Positions 1-7,915 of a stretch of 40,863 bases of DNA are shown one piece after another. The notes beneath the pieces were generated by a model that saw only the letters and a list, made by a program, of their open reading frames with translations, was not told the origin of the DNA and made no database searches. A program made the translations under genes and the position numbers. Source of the DNA: Bacteroidales bacterium. GTDB taxonomy: Bacteria; Bacteroidota; Bacteroidia; Bacteroidales; Marinilabiliaceae. Position 1 is the first letter of the stretch, and every line of letters begins with the position of its first letter. The DNA is taken from positions 1 to 40,863 of the forward strand of contig DUOK01000296.1 of NCBI GenBank assembly GCA_012838865.1, given 5' to 3'.

Positions 1-1059
1 CACCATGATGTTGATGGCGGCCACGATGCCGAACTCGACCAGCAAACGACTGCTGGTAAAGACAAAGGTGACAAAACCGCTGGCGGTGGTGAGGTTGGTC
101 AGAAAGGTGGCGTTGCCGATTTTCCGAATCATGCGTTGCAGCGACTTGATGCGGTTCCCGTGCAGGCGGAATTCCTGATGATATTTGTTGAGCATGAACA
201 CCGAATTGGGAATGCCGATGACGATGAGCAACGGGGGAATCATGCCGGTGAGGATGGTGATTTTGTAACCGAGCAGGGCCTGACTGCCCAGGGCCCAGAT
301 AACGGCGATGCCGACGACCAGCATGGCAAACAGAACAACTTTAAAGGAGCGGAAGAAGAGGAAGATGACCAGGGCGGTAACGCCCAGGGTCAGGAAAATG
401 AACATGTTAAGTTCGCGCTTGACCATTTCGGCGGTTTCTACACGGATAAAGGGGAGGCCGGAATAATGCAGCCGGGTGCCGTTGACGGTGTCGAAGCGGG
501 CACCGGCCGCTTTGATGCCTTCTATAAGCGCTACACGCTCGGGACTTTGAAGGATCTCCGGCACCAAAAACACGGCCATGAGGTAGGTGTGGGTCTCGGG
601 ATTGTAGAGTAAGTGTTCGTACAAGGGCAGCTCGCTCAGGCGTTGGGTAAACTGAGCGATGCTTTCGGCCTTCCCTTCTGTCCACAGCGACTGAACTTCA
701 AACTTCCGCTCATCGGCATTGCGCACCAGGTCGTAGGCATCCAAAACTGAAAAAACGCCGCTTACCCCCTCCAGCGCGACCAGCTCGTCTTTCAATTGCA
801 ACCATTGCTGCAGGTGTGCCGTATTAAAGAAGTTCGAATCCTGAACCGCCAGCACCACCATTTCGTTGTTGTTCCCAAATTCCTGGACAAAATATTCATT
901 ATCCAAAAATACGGGATCATCTTCGGGCAGGAGGGGCGCATATTGATAGGACATCTCGATGCGCTGCGACTGGAACGCCATAAACAGCGTCAAAATACCC
1001 AGAATGACCAGTATGCTGATTCTGTTTCTGAGAATGATTCCGGCTACCCTTACCCACAT
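1..1059 (-). CDS. RND/MMPL-family exporter, N-terminal part (runs off the left edge)
   Basis: The reverse strand is open from an ATG at 1059 to the window edge, giving about 353 codons without a stop; the C-terminal part lies outside. The protein starts MWVRVAGIILRN and has a membrane segment at about residues 10-28. A soluble region of about 200 residues follows, as in the first periplasmic loop of RND proteins. Then come closely packed membrane segments with LTLGVTALVIFLFF, GMIPPLLIVIGIPNS and LTTASGFVTFVFTSS, typical of the MMPL/sterol-sensing-like core. Such proteins use the proton gradient to export lipids or other hydrophobic compounds; the substrate cannot be told here. It is transcribed divergently from the YfiR-like gene. 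Family assignment is firm; the exact subfamily (HAE3/hopanoid-type exporter) is inference. Confidence 0.85.
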   Translation of the reverse strand, partial: MWVRVAGIILRNRISILVILGILTLFMAFQSQRIEMSYQYAPLLPEDDPVFLDNEYFVQEFGNNNEMVVLAVQDSNFFNTAHLQQWLQLKDELVALEGVSGVFSVLDAYDLVRNADERKFEVQSLWTEGKAESIAQFTQRLSELPLYEHLLYNPETHTYLMAVFLVPEILQSPERVALIEGIKAAGARFDTVNGTRLHYSGLPFIRVETAEMVKRELNMFIFLTLGVTALVIFLFFRSFKVVLFAMLVVGIAVIWALGSQALLGYKITILTGMIPPLLIVIGIPNSVFMLNKYHQEFRLHGNRIKSLQRMIRKIGNATFLTNLTTASGFVTFVFTSSRLLVEFGIVAAINIMV

Positions 1060-1444
1060 AATTTGGCCCAATAAACGGTTCGTAGTAAAAAATGCTGCGA
1101 ATTTACTGAAAAAATAACAAACCCGGCGACGCTCCAGGGGGAAGGCCCTCTTTTGAGGAGCAGCACCAAAAACCAGACAAAAATACGCTTTGACTCCACC
1201 AACAACCCAAAGAAAGGGATAAAGCGGTACCAAAATTGCAGGTCTGGCAGAAAATCCTCACTTTTGCGGATTCGCTCAAAAGCAAGTCTCGTTTTCTCAA
1301 AAAAAGGTAAACAGGACTGTTTAAGAGTCGCAATACTTGAGCAATAAGGGCTTAAACTTTTAAAAAAAAATATAAAAGAGTAACCAAAAAACAAAGTATT
1401 CGTAACATTCACTCAAGCATAAAATTGATTAAAGGACGGACGAT
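1060..1444. other. Divergent intergenic region between RND exporter and YfiR-like gene
   Basis: This gap of about 385 bases separates two divergent genes. Short open frames exist on both strands but their translations are low-complexity and match no family I know, so I do not call them. It holds the candidate minus-strand promoter listed separately and an A-rich stretch near 1360-1400 just before the YfiR-like gene. No RNA gene or repeat was recognised. Confidence 0.6.
1178..1210 (-). promoter_or_regulatory. Candidate Bacteroidota promoter for the RND exporter
   Basis: On the minus strand a TATTTTTG octamer (1185-1178) fits the Bacteroidota -7 consensus TAnnTTTG. A TTG at 1210-1208 lies 22 bases upstream, within the usual spacing of the -33 element. 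It would give a leader of roughly 110 bases before the ATG at 1059. This is pattern match only; AT-rich gaps produce such matches by chance. Confidence 0.35.
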
Positions 1445-1960
1445 ATGAAGAAAATTTATGTTTTACTCTTGCTGCTGTTACTGCCCATGGCCTCCATGGT
1501 GGCTCAAGAAGCGAAATTTAAGGCGGTTTTTACCCTAAATTTTATACGCTATATTGGTTGGCCGGACCAGTCGCTGCAGGGCGATTTTGTGATCGGCGTG
1601 GTACGCAACAGGGAGGTGGCCGACTGGCTCAGAGACCAGTCTGCCGGCAAAAAATTCGGTTTTCAGGACATTGTGGTCAGGGAGTACCGCAGTATTGAAG
1701 AGATAGAGGCTTGCCAGGTTATCTTTGTGTCTTCGGCAATAAACATTCGAAACAGCTCCGAAGTGCTGATCGAGAAGGCCAGACAAACCAACAGCCTTAT
1801 TGTTTCTGAAGCAGAAGGAGCTACGGCACATGGTGCGGCCATCAACTTTGTGATTCGCGACGGGGTGCTGAAATTTGAGTTGCACAAAGGCAATGCCGCC
1901 TGGATGGGACTGCAGTTCAGCTCCCGCTTGGAGGGCATGGCCGCAGCCATCAATTTGTAG
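1445..1960 (+). CDS. YfiR family (DUF4154) periplasmic protein
   Basis: The 171-residue protein has an N-terminal signal peptide (MKKIYVLL, hydrophobic core to about residue 20, then AQEAKFKA). The mature part matches the YfiR/DUF4154 fold: an early FTLNFIRYIGWP motif, a central VIFVSSA strand, and the late GAAINFVIRDGVLKFEL and SSRLEGMAAAI motifs. In Pseudomonas, YfiR is a periplasmic repressor of the diguanylate cyclase YfiN. Here no YfiN or other GGDEF gene is adjacent. The gene precedes the chemotaxis run but is separated from it by a hairpin terminator, so it is probably transcribed alone. A periplasmic sensing role is inferred; its partner is unknown. Confidence 0.85.
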   Translation: MKKIYVLLLLLLLPMASMVAQEAKFKAVFTLNFIRYIGWPDQSLQGDFVIGVVRNREVADWLRDQSAGKKFGFQDIVVREYRSIEEIEACQVIFVSSAINIRNSSEVLIEKARQTNSLIVSEAEGATAHGAAINFVIRDGVLKFELHKGNAAWMGLQFSSRLEGMAAAINL

Positions 1961-1990
1961 CAGGTTCTCCGCTGAGGCATAGAACCTAAG

Positions 1991-2040
1991 GCTCCCTTTC
2001 CCTGCTGAAACATTTCAGAAAGGGAGCAGGGTGTCGTTTT
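1991..2040 (+). terminator. Hairpin terminator after the YfiR-like gene
   Basis: GCTCCCTTTC (1991-2000) pairs perfectly with GAAAGGGAGC (2018-2027). The loop contains a smaller alternative hairpin, CTGAAA/TTTCAG. A T-run (2036-2041) follows shortly after. It lies 30 bases past the stop of the YfiR-like gene and before the chemoreceptor gene. Confidence 0.7.
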
Positions 2041-2052
2041 TAAATAGTTACT

Positions 2053-2060
2053 TATATTTA
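2053..2060 (+). promoter_or_regulatory. Possible -7 element of the chemosensory operon
   Basis: TATATTTA matches TAnnTTTG except for the last base and lies 17 bases before the chemoreceptor ATG. No clear -33 TTG is seen at the expected distance. The same octamer recurs before the SiaB gene at 18907-18914. The position after a terminator and before the first chemotaxis gene supports a promoter somewhere here. Confidence 0.25.
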
Positions 2061-2077
2061 TTAGAAATCTGCAAGGC

Positions 2078-3799
2078 ATGAAGATGAAACTGAATTTGGG
2101 CCAGAACTTTTTAATCCGCCATAAACTGTTGTACGGATTTGGCCTGATCCTGGTGGTCGTGTTGCTGAACGCCATTCTCTCGGTAACTACGCTGGTACGC
2201 AGCACCCGCTTGAACAATCTGGTGACAGAGACTTATAGCCCCACCGTACAGGCGCTGGGCGATTTGGATAACATGATTACCCAAAGTAAGATGTTGATCC
2301 GCAACTGGGTGTTTGTTGACAAGCAGCCGGGCACGCCCGATAAAGTGCGCCTGGCCGATTTGCATGCGAAGGACTGGCCGGAGCTTCAGGAAAGGCTGTT
2401 GCCCCTGACCGAAAACTGGGAAAAGGAAGAAGATGTAGCCTTGCTCCAGGAAGTTACCCACCAGATGGATTCCCTTTTTGGGATGCACCGCTACGTGATG
2501 GAAAGTCTCAATTCCTTTGATGCCTACGAAGATGTGATGGTGTTTTTTGAGGCCGAAGATATGGTTATGGAGGGCCGCGGCATCATGTCCCTTTCGGATG
2601 AAATTGCAGGGAAAGTTGGTGCACTGGCCAGCCAATCGGGACAGCTCAACAATGATGCCTTGGCCGATATGGAGAGTGCTTTTACCACCTTGGGCTGGGT
2701 TGTTGTATTGATGGGAATTATCCTAATCGTGGCTTCGTTGGCCATCGCCTGGCTGCTGTATTCTGCCATTGTTGTACCGCTGACCAAGGGAGTAAGCTTT
2801 GCTCAGGCCATTGGCAAGGGCGACCTGACCGCCGAAGTGGACATCCGTCAAAACGACGAGATTGGTATTTTGGCGACCGAGCTCAGCAACATGGCCGCCA
2901 ATCTAAAAAGAACTGTTCTCGCCATTAAAGATAACGCCAACAACCTGGTTTATTCGAGCGATACGCTTAAAACCAGCTCCATGCAACTTTCCCGCGGTTC
3001 GGCCGATCAGGCTGCTTCTGCCGAGGAAGTATCCACTTCTATTGAAGAAATGGTGGCCAACATTGACCAGAATACCGACAATGCCATACAGACCGAGAAA
3101 ATTACGGTAGAAACGGCCAAGGACGTTAATATTGCCAATGAGCTGAGTTCAGAGGCCGCCCAGGCGATGCAGGCCATTTCGGAGAAAATTTCGATGATCA
3201 GCGACATTGCCTTCCAAACCAACATTCTGGCGCTGAATGCGGCTGTTGAGGCGGCCCGTGCCGGCGAGCATGGCCGGGGCTTTTCGGTAGTTGCCGCGGA
3301 GGTACGCAAACTGGCCGAACGCAGTAAGGTGGCTGCCGATGAAATTGTAACCCTGGTGAGCCGTGGACTTAAAGTCTCACATGAGGCCGGAGAAAAGGCT
3401 CGCCTGTTGGTGCCCGACATTGAAAAGACCACCTTGTTGATTAAGGAAATTGCAGCTGCCAGTATGGAACAGAAGACCGGAGCCGATCAGATTAACCTGG
3501 CCATGCAACAACTCAATATGATTACTCAGGAAAATGCTTCCAGCTCCGATGAACTGACTCAAAGTTCAGAACAACTGTCGGTATTGGCGCAGAATCTTCA
3601 GGAAGCCGTGGGCTATTTCAACATTGGAATTGAAGAACAAAAACAAAAGAACCAGGCAAAGGAAACCGCCACAGCGGACAGTCCCAAACCCAAGCAGTCC
3701 GGAGCGACTGCTTGGGGATCTTCGGCCAAAAAGGATTTGAAACAGGACCTTTCGAATCTGAGCAAGGAATTTGACCTGGACAATTATGAGAAGTTCTAA
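2078..3799 (+). CDS. Methyl-accepting chemotaxis protein with C-terminal NYEKF tether
   Basis: This 573-residue membrane chemoreceptor has TM1 at about residues 15-38, a helical ligand-binding region of about 165 residues (4HB-like), TM2 at about 205-232, then HAMP ([17 protein letters not shown]) and a cytoplasmic signalling hairpin. The hairpin tip contains the hallmark [19 protein letters not shown], where CheA and CheW bind. Putative methylation stretches are [17 protein letters not shown] and [10 protein letters not shown]. After a flexible linker the protein ends in NYEKF, close to the NWETF pentapeptide that tethers CheR and CheB in enteric receptors. It is the only receptor in the cluster and the first gene of the run. 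The ligand is not predictable. Confidence 0.95.
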   Translation: MKMKLNLGQNFLIRHKLLYGFGLILVVVLLNAILSVTTLVRSTRLNNLVTETYSPTVQALGDLDNMITQSKMLIRNWVFVDKQPGTPDKVRLADLHAKDWPELQERLLPLTENWEKEEDVALLQEVTHQMDSLFGMHRYVMESLNSFDAYEDVMVFFEAEDMVMEGRGIMSLSDEIAGKVGALASQSGQLNNDALADMESAFTTLGWVVVLMGIILIVASLAIAWLLYSAIVVPLTKGVSFAQAIGKGDLTAEVDIRQNDEIGILATELSNMAANLKRTVLAIKDNANNLVYSSDTLKTSSMQLSRGSADQAASAEEVSTSIEEMVANIDQNTDNAIQTEKITVETAKDVNIANELSSEAAQAMQAISEKISMISDIAFQTNILALNAAVEAARAGEHGRGFSVVAAEVRKLAERSKVAADEIVTLVSRGLKVSHEAGEKARLLVPDIEKTTLLIKEIAAASMEQKTGADQINLAMQQLNMITQENASSSDELTQSSEQLSVLAQNLQEAVGYFNIGIEEQKQKNQAKETATADSPKPKQSGATAWGSSAKKDLKQDLSNLSKEFDLDNYEKF

Positions 3800-3823
3800 A
3801 ATGCTGCCTTTAAAATTCAGCTT

Positions 3824-4147
3824 ATGACAGAAAATTTCAGCATAGCGTTTAAAGAAGACAATGGCGAAACCGCCATTGTCTTTGGTGGTCAATTAACCAT
3901 CCCTTTCATTCAAAAGCTGACTCAGGAAGTGAAGGAAAAGTTGGGCCTGCCCAAGGCTTTACATCTTGTGGTGAAGGAAGTGGAAAACATCGACCTGACC
4001 TTCATTCAATTGCTCTATGCCCTTAAAAATACCGGGAAAAAATTGGGTTATCCGGTTGATTTGCAAATGGAGCTGCCCGACGACCTGAGCAGCTTAATGG
4101 TCAATGCCGGTTTTGGTCAACTCCTGAACCAAGAGAAGAAAAACTAA
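3824..4147 (+). CDS. STAS-domain protein (MlaB/anti-sigma-antagonist-like)
   Basis: The 107-residue single-domain protein has the STAS pattern of alternating strands and helices, including LHLVVKEVENIDLTFIQLLYALKNTGKKLGY. In classical anti-anti-sigma factors the loop reads D-S-S-G and the first serine is phosphorylated. Here it reads D-L-T-F, so the standard serine is missing and only a threonine two residues after the Asp could serve. It sits 24 bases after the receptor gene and before cheY, as STAS genes do in several chemotaxis loci. A scaffold or adaptor role for a partner switch is inference. Confidence 0.8.
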   Translation: MTENFSIAFKEDNGETAIVFGGQLTIPFIQKLTQEVKEKLGLPKALHLVVKEVENIDLTFIQLLYALKNTGKKLGYPVDLQMELPDDLSSLMVNAGFGQLLNQEKKN

Positions 4148-4180
4148 ACAGAAGCAAACAATAACAATAACACATTTATT

Positions 4181-4546
4181 ATGGCAAAAACGGTTCTAAT
4201 CGTAGACGATTCAGAAAGTATCCGGGAAGTAGTCAATTTCACCCTGCAGAACGAGGGTTACGATGTTTTAGTGGGAATCGATGGTGAGGACGCACTGAAG
4301 TTTCTGGACGGACGACATATCGACATCATCATTACCGACCTTCATATGCCGAACCTCGACGGCCTGGGCTTGATTCGCAAAGTTCGCGAAATGGAGAACT
4401 ACAAACACATTCCCATATTGTTCCTGACCACCGAATCACAGGCGGCCAAAAAAATGGAAGCCAAAGAGGCCGGAGCCACGGGTTGGATCATCAAACCTTT
4501 TGTCCCCGCCAAACTGCTTTCCGCCATTTCAAGGGTTATTCGATAA
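4181..4546 (+). CDS. cheY: CheY-like single-domain response regulator
   Basis: The 121-residue receiver domain stands alone. The phosphorylation site is complete: acidic pair D9/D10 (IVDDSESIRE), acceptor D53 (ITDLHMPNLDG), switch threonine T83 (FLTTES) and K105 (IIKPF). There is no effector domain, so it is the probable diffusible output of CheA in this cluster. It lies between the STAS gene and an HPt gene, followed by cheA. Since Bacteroidota lack flagellar switches, its target would be a gliding or other machine not encoded here; that is inference. Confidence 0.93.
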   Translation: MAKTVLIVDDSESIREVVNFTLQNEGYDVLVGIDGEDALKFLDGRHIDIIITDLHMPNLDGLGLIRKVREMENYKHIPILFLTTESQAAKKMEAKEAGATGWIIKPFVPAKLLSAISRVIR

Positions 4547-4562
4547 GCAGCAAAGCAGTATT

Positions 4563-4883
4563 ATGCTTACGGAAATAAAGAATCAGTTCTACCAGGATAC
4601 GCTGGAAACCCTGATTTCAATTCAGGAGGTCTTGCCGGAAACACCTCTGGAAGGGGAAACGGCGCGCAATATGGTAGAAAGAATTTTTACTGTTTCCCAT
4701 CAAGTCAGTGGAACAGGACCCATGCTGGGTTTCGACAACAGTTCGCTCCTTTCGAAAAAACTGGAACGTACTTTCTACGAAATCCGTTCGGGTAAACGTA
4801 CGCTTACAGCACAGCTACTGACACAAACACAGCGTACCATTCAAAACCTTTTGGAGGTGCTGCAAAAGGAGCAGGGAGAATGA
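4563..4883 (+). CDS. HPt-domain protein (stand-alone histidine phosphotransfer)
   Basis: I place the start at ATG 4563, giving 106 residues, because an upstream in-frame TTG at 4500 would overlap cheY and add an unrelated leader. The protein is all-helical and contains VSHQVSGTGPMLGF followed by a paired helix LSKKLERTFYEIRSGK. This matches the HPt pattern in which the His is phosphorylated and followed by a glycine-rich turn. Compared with the usual HSLKGxxxMLGF, the lysine after the His is replaced by Ser/Val, while the His itself is kept. It lies directly before cheA, whose own first domain is also an HPt. It may be a phosphate sink or relay; the match is by pattern, so moderately sure. 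Confidence 0.65.
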   Translation: MLTEIKNQFYQDTLETLISIQEVLPETPLEGETARNMVERIFTVSHQVSGTGPMLGFDNSSLLSKKLERTFYEIRSGKRTLTAQLLTQTQRTIQNLLEVLQKEQGE

Positions 4884-4913
4884 TTAATTAAATGGCCTAA
4901 GGCAGGAGCGAAT

Positions 4914-6947
4914 ATGATAGATAAGTTTAGGGCAAAATTTGTTGAAGAGTCGACCGACAATGTCCACGATCTGGAGGAAGCCCTTTTTCTTCTGGAAAAA
5001 GACATGGACAACAAGGAGCTGATTGAACGCATTTTCAGGGCTATGCACTCTCTGAAAGGGGGCGGAGCCATGTTTGGATTCAACCATTTGAGTGAATTCA
5101 CGCACCACCTCGAAACCATCTTCGACTGGGTTAGAACCAACAAACTCAAAGTCACTACCGACCTGATTACGCTGACCTTTTCGGCCATTGATCAAATTAA
5201 ATTTCTGCTTAAAACAGGTGATTTAAGCGCTGCGGATGACCTGAAGGCGCAACAGGCTTTTATTCAGCGCCTGCAAGCCTTTCTGTCGGAAGGAGGAAGC
5301 ACGGGAACAAGCGCAGCTTCAGCTGCACAGACCGAAGCAGATCCTGAGGAATCCGATGAAAAGACCTATTTGATCAGTTTTATTCCCCAAAAAGAACTCC
5401 TGCAAAACGGCACCAATCCGCTGTATTTGCTGGACGATATTCATGCACTGGGTCAGGCTTTAACTTTAGCCTTTACGCACAAAGTCCCCTCTCTGGACCT
5501 CATCGATGCAGAGGCCAACTACTGTCTCTGGCAGATTCTGGTGAGCACCTCCGAATCGATCAACGAGATCAAGGATGTTTTTATCTTTGTAGAGGACGAG
5601 TGTGAACTGCATATCGACCAGGTGGCCGGTCACAATATTTTACAGGACAAGGATGTACTTGAAAAAGCGGAGAAGGCGGTAAAAAACAGCACCCTCTTAA
5701 CGGTGGAGGATTTCAAGCAGGAAAGCCAGGCCGCTGCCGCAAGTGTTGCACCCCAGACCGAAGAGCGAAAAAAGGCAGCCATCAAGGAGCATAAAATATC
5801 AAGTATCCGTGTTTCATCCCATAAAATTGATGAACTGGTAACCCTGGTCAGTGAGCTGGTAACCCTCCAGGCCCAATTGAGTCTGTATGCCGAAAACACT
5901 CAGGATGCCACCATGCTCTCGATGAGCGAGAATGTTCAGAAGCTGTCGCGACAACTGCGCGAAAATGCCTTCGACATCAGCCTTATTCCGCTCCAAAGCG
6001 AACTCATGCGCTTTCAGCGTTTGGTCAGAGACCTGTCTAAAGACCAGGGCAAGGACATAGACTTTATAATTGAAGGGGGCGACCTGGAACTGGATAAGAA
6101 CATCATTGAAAACCTGACCGATCCCTTGCTGCACATATTGCGCAACTCCATAGACCACGGCATTGAGGTTCCGGAAGACCGTATTAAGGCAGGAAAAGCG
6201 CCCAAAGGCAACATCCTCTTTAAAGCCTTTTATTCGGGCGCCAACGTAATTATAGAAATATCCGATGACGGCAAAGGCATTGATGCAGAGGTTATCCGAC
6301 AGAAAGCCATTGCTAAAGGATTGATTGAAAGCGACGCGGCGCTCACAGACAAGGAGGTGCTGGATTTGATTTTTGTAAGCGGATTCAGCACCCGCGAAGT
6401 GGTGTCCGGCGTATCGGGCAGAGGGGTTGGCATGGATGTGGTCAAACGCAAACTGGCCAACATCCGCGGAGAAGTCAGCATCGAATCGGAAAAAGGAAAG
6501 GGAACCCTCATCAGCATTACCCTGCCGATGACCCTCTCCATCATCGACGGTTTATTGGTGGGCGTAGGTGAAAGCCAGTACGTCATTCCCATATCGGCCA
6601 TCGATAAACTATATGCCCTGCAACCGGAACAATTAAAACAATCTTTCAACCAGGTGGTGGTCATTGATAATGAACAACATCCTTACATCGACCTCAGAAA
6701 GGTGTTTAAAGCGTCGGAGGAAGCAGAAAGGGAACAATTGCAAATGATAATGGTAAAAGCGGAAGACCGACTTTCCGGATTGCTGGTTGACGCGGTAATA
6801 GGCGAGTACCAAACGGTGGTAAAACCGCTCGGACGTTATCTGAAAAAACAGGAAATTTTATCCGGCGCCTCCATTATGGGCGACGGAACCATCGCCCTGG
6901 TAATAGACACCACGCGTTTGCTCCAAAAACAAAAAAACAGGAAATAA
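4914..6947 (+). CDS. cheA: Chemotaxis histidine kinase CheA
   Basis: The 677-residue protein has the CheA layout. HPt domain P1 carries phospho-acceptor H45 in RAMHSLKGGGAMFGF. A middle region follows (about residues 145-250, P2-like). The dimerisation helices start near SHKIDELVTLVSELVTL. The ATPase domain has the N-box HILRNSIDHGIE, G1 DDGKGID and G2 GVSGRGVGMDVVKRKL. From about residue 535 to the end is a CheW-like P5 domain. All catalytic motifs are intact. It would autophosphorylate in response to the receptor and pass phosphate to CheY (4181) and to the CheB receiver (10232). It is cytoplasmic, docked to receptor arrays. The ATG at 4914 follows the HPt gene by 30 bases. Confidence 0.97.
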   Translation: MIDKFRAKFVEESTDNVHDLEEALFLLEKDMDNKELIERIFRAMHSLKGGGAMFGFNHLSEFTHHLETIFDWVRTNKLKVTTDLITLTFSAIDQIKFLLKTGDLSAADDLKAQQAFIQRLQAFLSEGGSTGTSAASAAQTEADPEESDEKTYLISFIPQKELLQNGTNPLYLLDDIHALGQALTLAFTHKVPSLDLIDAEANYCLWQILVSTSESINEIKDVFIFVEDECELHIDQVAGHNILQDKDVLEKAEKAVKNSTLLTVEDFKQESQAAAASVAPQTEERKKAAIKEHKISSIRVSSHKIDELVTLVSELVTLQAQLSLYAENTQDATMLSMSENVQKLSRQLRENAFDISLIPLQSELMRFQRLVRDLSKDQGKDIDFIIEGGDLELDKNIIENLTDPLLHILRNSIDHGIEVPEDRIKAGKAPKGNILFKAFYSGANVIIEISDDGKGIDAEVIRQKAIAKGLIESDAALTDKEVLDLIFVSGFSTREVVSGVSGRGVGMDVVKRKLANIRGEVSIESEKGKGTLISITLPMTLSIIDGLLVGVGESQYVIPISAIDKLYALQPEQLKQSFNQVVVIDNEQHPYIDLRKVFKASEEAEREQLQMIMVKAEDRLSGLLVDAVIGEYQTVVKPLGRYLKKQEILSGASIMGDGTIALVIDTTRLLQKQKNRK

Positions 6948-6959
6948 CCAACACTGCAT

Positions 6960-7409
6960 ATGGAAACACAAAACATAACCCTCTTATCTTTTAAGATTCA
7001 GGACGACCTCTTTGCAGTGGATGCCCTACAGGTAGATCATATTCTGGAGTTGCCGCCCAACATTACCGCGGTTCCCAACACGCCCCACTATATGAAAGGC
7101 ATCATCAACCTGCATGGGAACATTATTCCGGTGGCCGACATGCGTTTGATTATGGACAAGGAAGTCCAGGACAAGCGGTCAGACGCTTCCATTATTGTGC
7201 TCAACCCCTCCAACATACAAGATGCCCGCATAGGTATACTTGTAGATGTAGTGGAGGAAGTAATTGAAACGAAAAAGGAGGCGCTAAAGGAAACCATCAC
7301 CGAAGGAAAAAAGGGGCTCATCGAACATTTTGAAGGAACCCTGGTCTTTAATGAGGACTTTGTGCACGTTATCAACATCGCCCATTTGTGCGAAATCATT
7401 GAAAAATAA
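6960..7409 (+). CDS. cheW: Chemotaxis coupling protein CheW (first copy)
   Basis: This 149-residue CheW-fold protein has the early segment LLSFKIQDDLFAVDALQVDHILEL, then TPHYMKGIINLHGNIIPVADMRLIM, and later IGILVDVVEEVIE. These are the standard CheW motifs that bridge receptors to CheA P5. It begins 12 bases after cheA stops. A second cheW follows immediately, so the locus can build arrays with two coupling proteins. Confidence 0.93.
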   Translation: METQNITLLSFKIQDDLFAVDALQVDHILELPPNITAVPNTPHYMKGIINLHGNIIPVADMRLIMDKEVQDKRSDASIIVLNPSNIQDARIGILVDVVEEVIETKKEALKETITEGKKGLIEHFEGTLVFNEDFVHVINIAHLCEIIEK

Positions 7410-7419
7410 TACACCAAAA

Positions 7420-7908
7420 ATGGCTGAAGCAAAACATACTTATTTGAGCTTTAAAATTGGGGCGGAGACCTTTGCAGTAAATGTTACCAAGGTTATGGAG
7501 ATCAGAGAATATCAGGCGCCCAAAGCCCTCCCGCAAACCCTGCCTTATGTAAGCGGCGTGGTGGAGTACCAAAACGAAGTACTTCCCCTGATCGATACCG
7601 GGATCAAATTTGGTATGGCACCTGTTGTGCTGAGCGCAGCCACCTGCATTGTGGTGCTGCAGCTCGAAAACACCGACCTAGGTAAAATTTATCGGGTCGC
7701 GGTTTTGGTCGACAATGTGGCCGATGTTATGGAGGCCGAGTTGGAGGATATGAAAACCATCGGCGACGATTACCGGCCCGATTACATTTCAACCACGCTC
7801 AGCTACAAGGACGAATTTGTGTATATTCTTAACGCCGATGCGGTGTTTAACCAAAAAGAAGTCGTTGCCATTCAGGAGTACTTGCAAAAAAATCAGGAAA
7901 ATAACTAA
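7420..7908 (+). CDS. cheW: Chemotaxis coupling protein CheW (second copy)
   Basis: The start is set at ATG 7420, 10 bases after the first cheW, giving 162 residues; an upstream in-frame ATG at 7330 lies inside the first cheW and adds a non-homologous leader. CheW motifs are YLSFKIGAETFAVNVTKVMEI, LPYVSGVVEYQNEVLPLIDTG and VAVLVDNVADVMEAE. Compared with the first copy it lacks the typical GxInLRG pattern in the second motif (GVVEYQNE), a change at the CheA/receptor-binding surface. The two paralogues may couple different partners. Confidence 0.93.
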   Translation: MAEAKHTYLSFKIGAETFAVNVTKVMEIREYQAPKALPQTLPYVSGVVEYQNEVLPLIDTGIKFGMAPVVLSAATCIVVLQLENTDLGKIYRVAVLVDNVADVMEAELEDMKTIGDDYRPDYISTTLSYKDEFVYILNADAVFNQKEVVAIQEYLQKNQENN

Positions 7909-7915
7909 AGCATAA

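Noticed and set aside
136-612. Plus-strand open frame of 158 codons
   Set aside because: It is antisense to the RND exporter, whose reverse-strand frame is open over the whole region and shows clear membrane and MMPL motifs; the plus-strand translation is low-complexity (many Asp, Glu, Gly, Gln) without a family.
1050-1412. Minus-strand open frame of 120 codons in the gap before the YfiR-like gene
   Set aside because: It overlaps the RND gene start in another frame, and its translation is Phe/Ser-rich without recognisable features; the gap better fits a promoter region.
7330-7419. Longer start for the second cheW
   Set aside because: The added residues are translated from the first cheW in another frame and have no CheW similarity; ATG 7420 gives a normal N-terminus.
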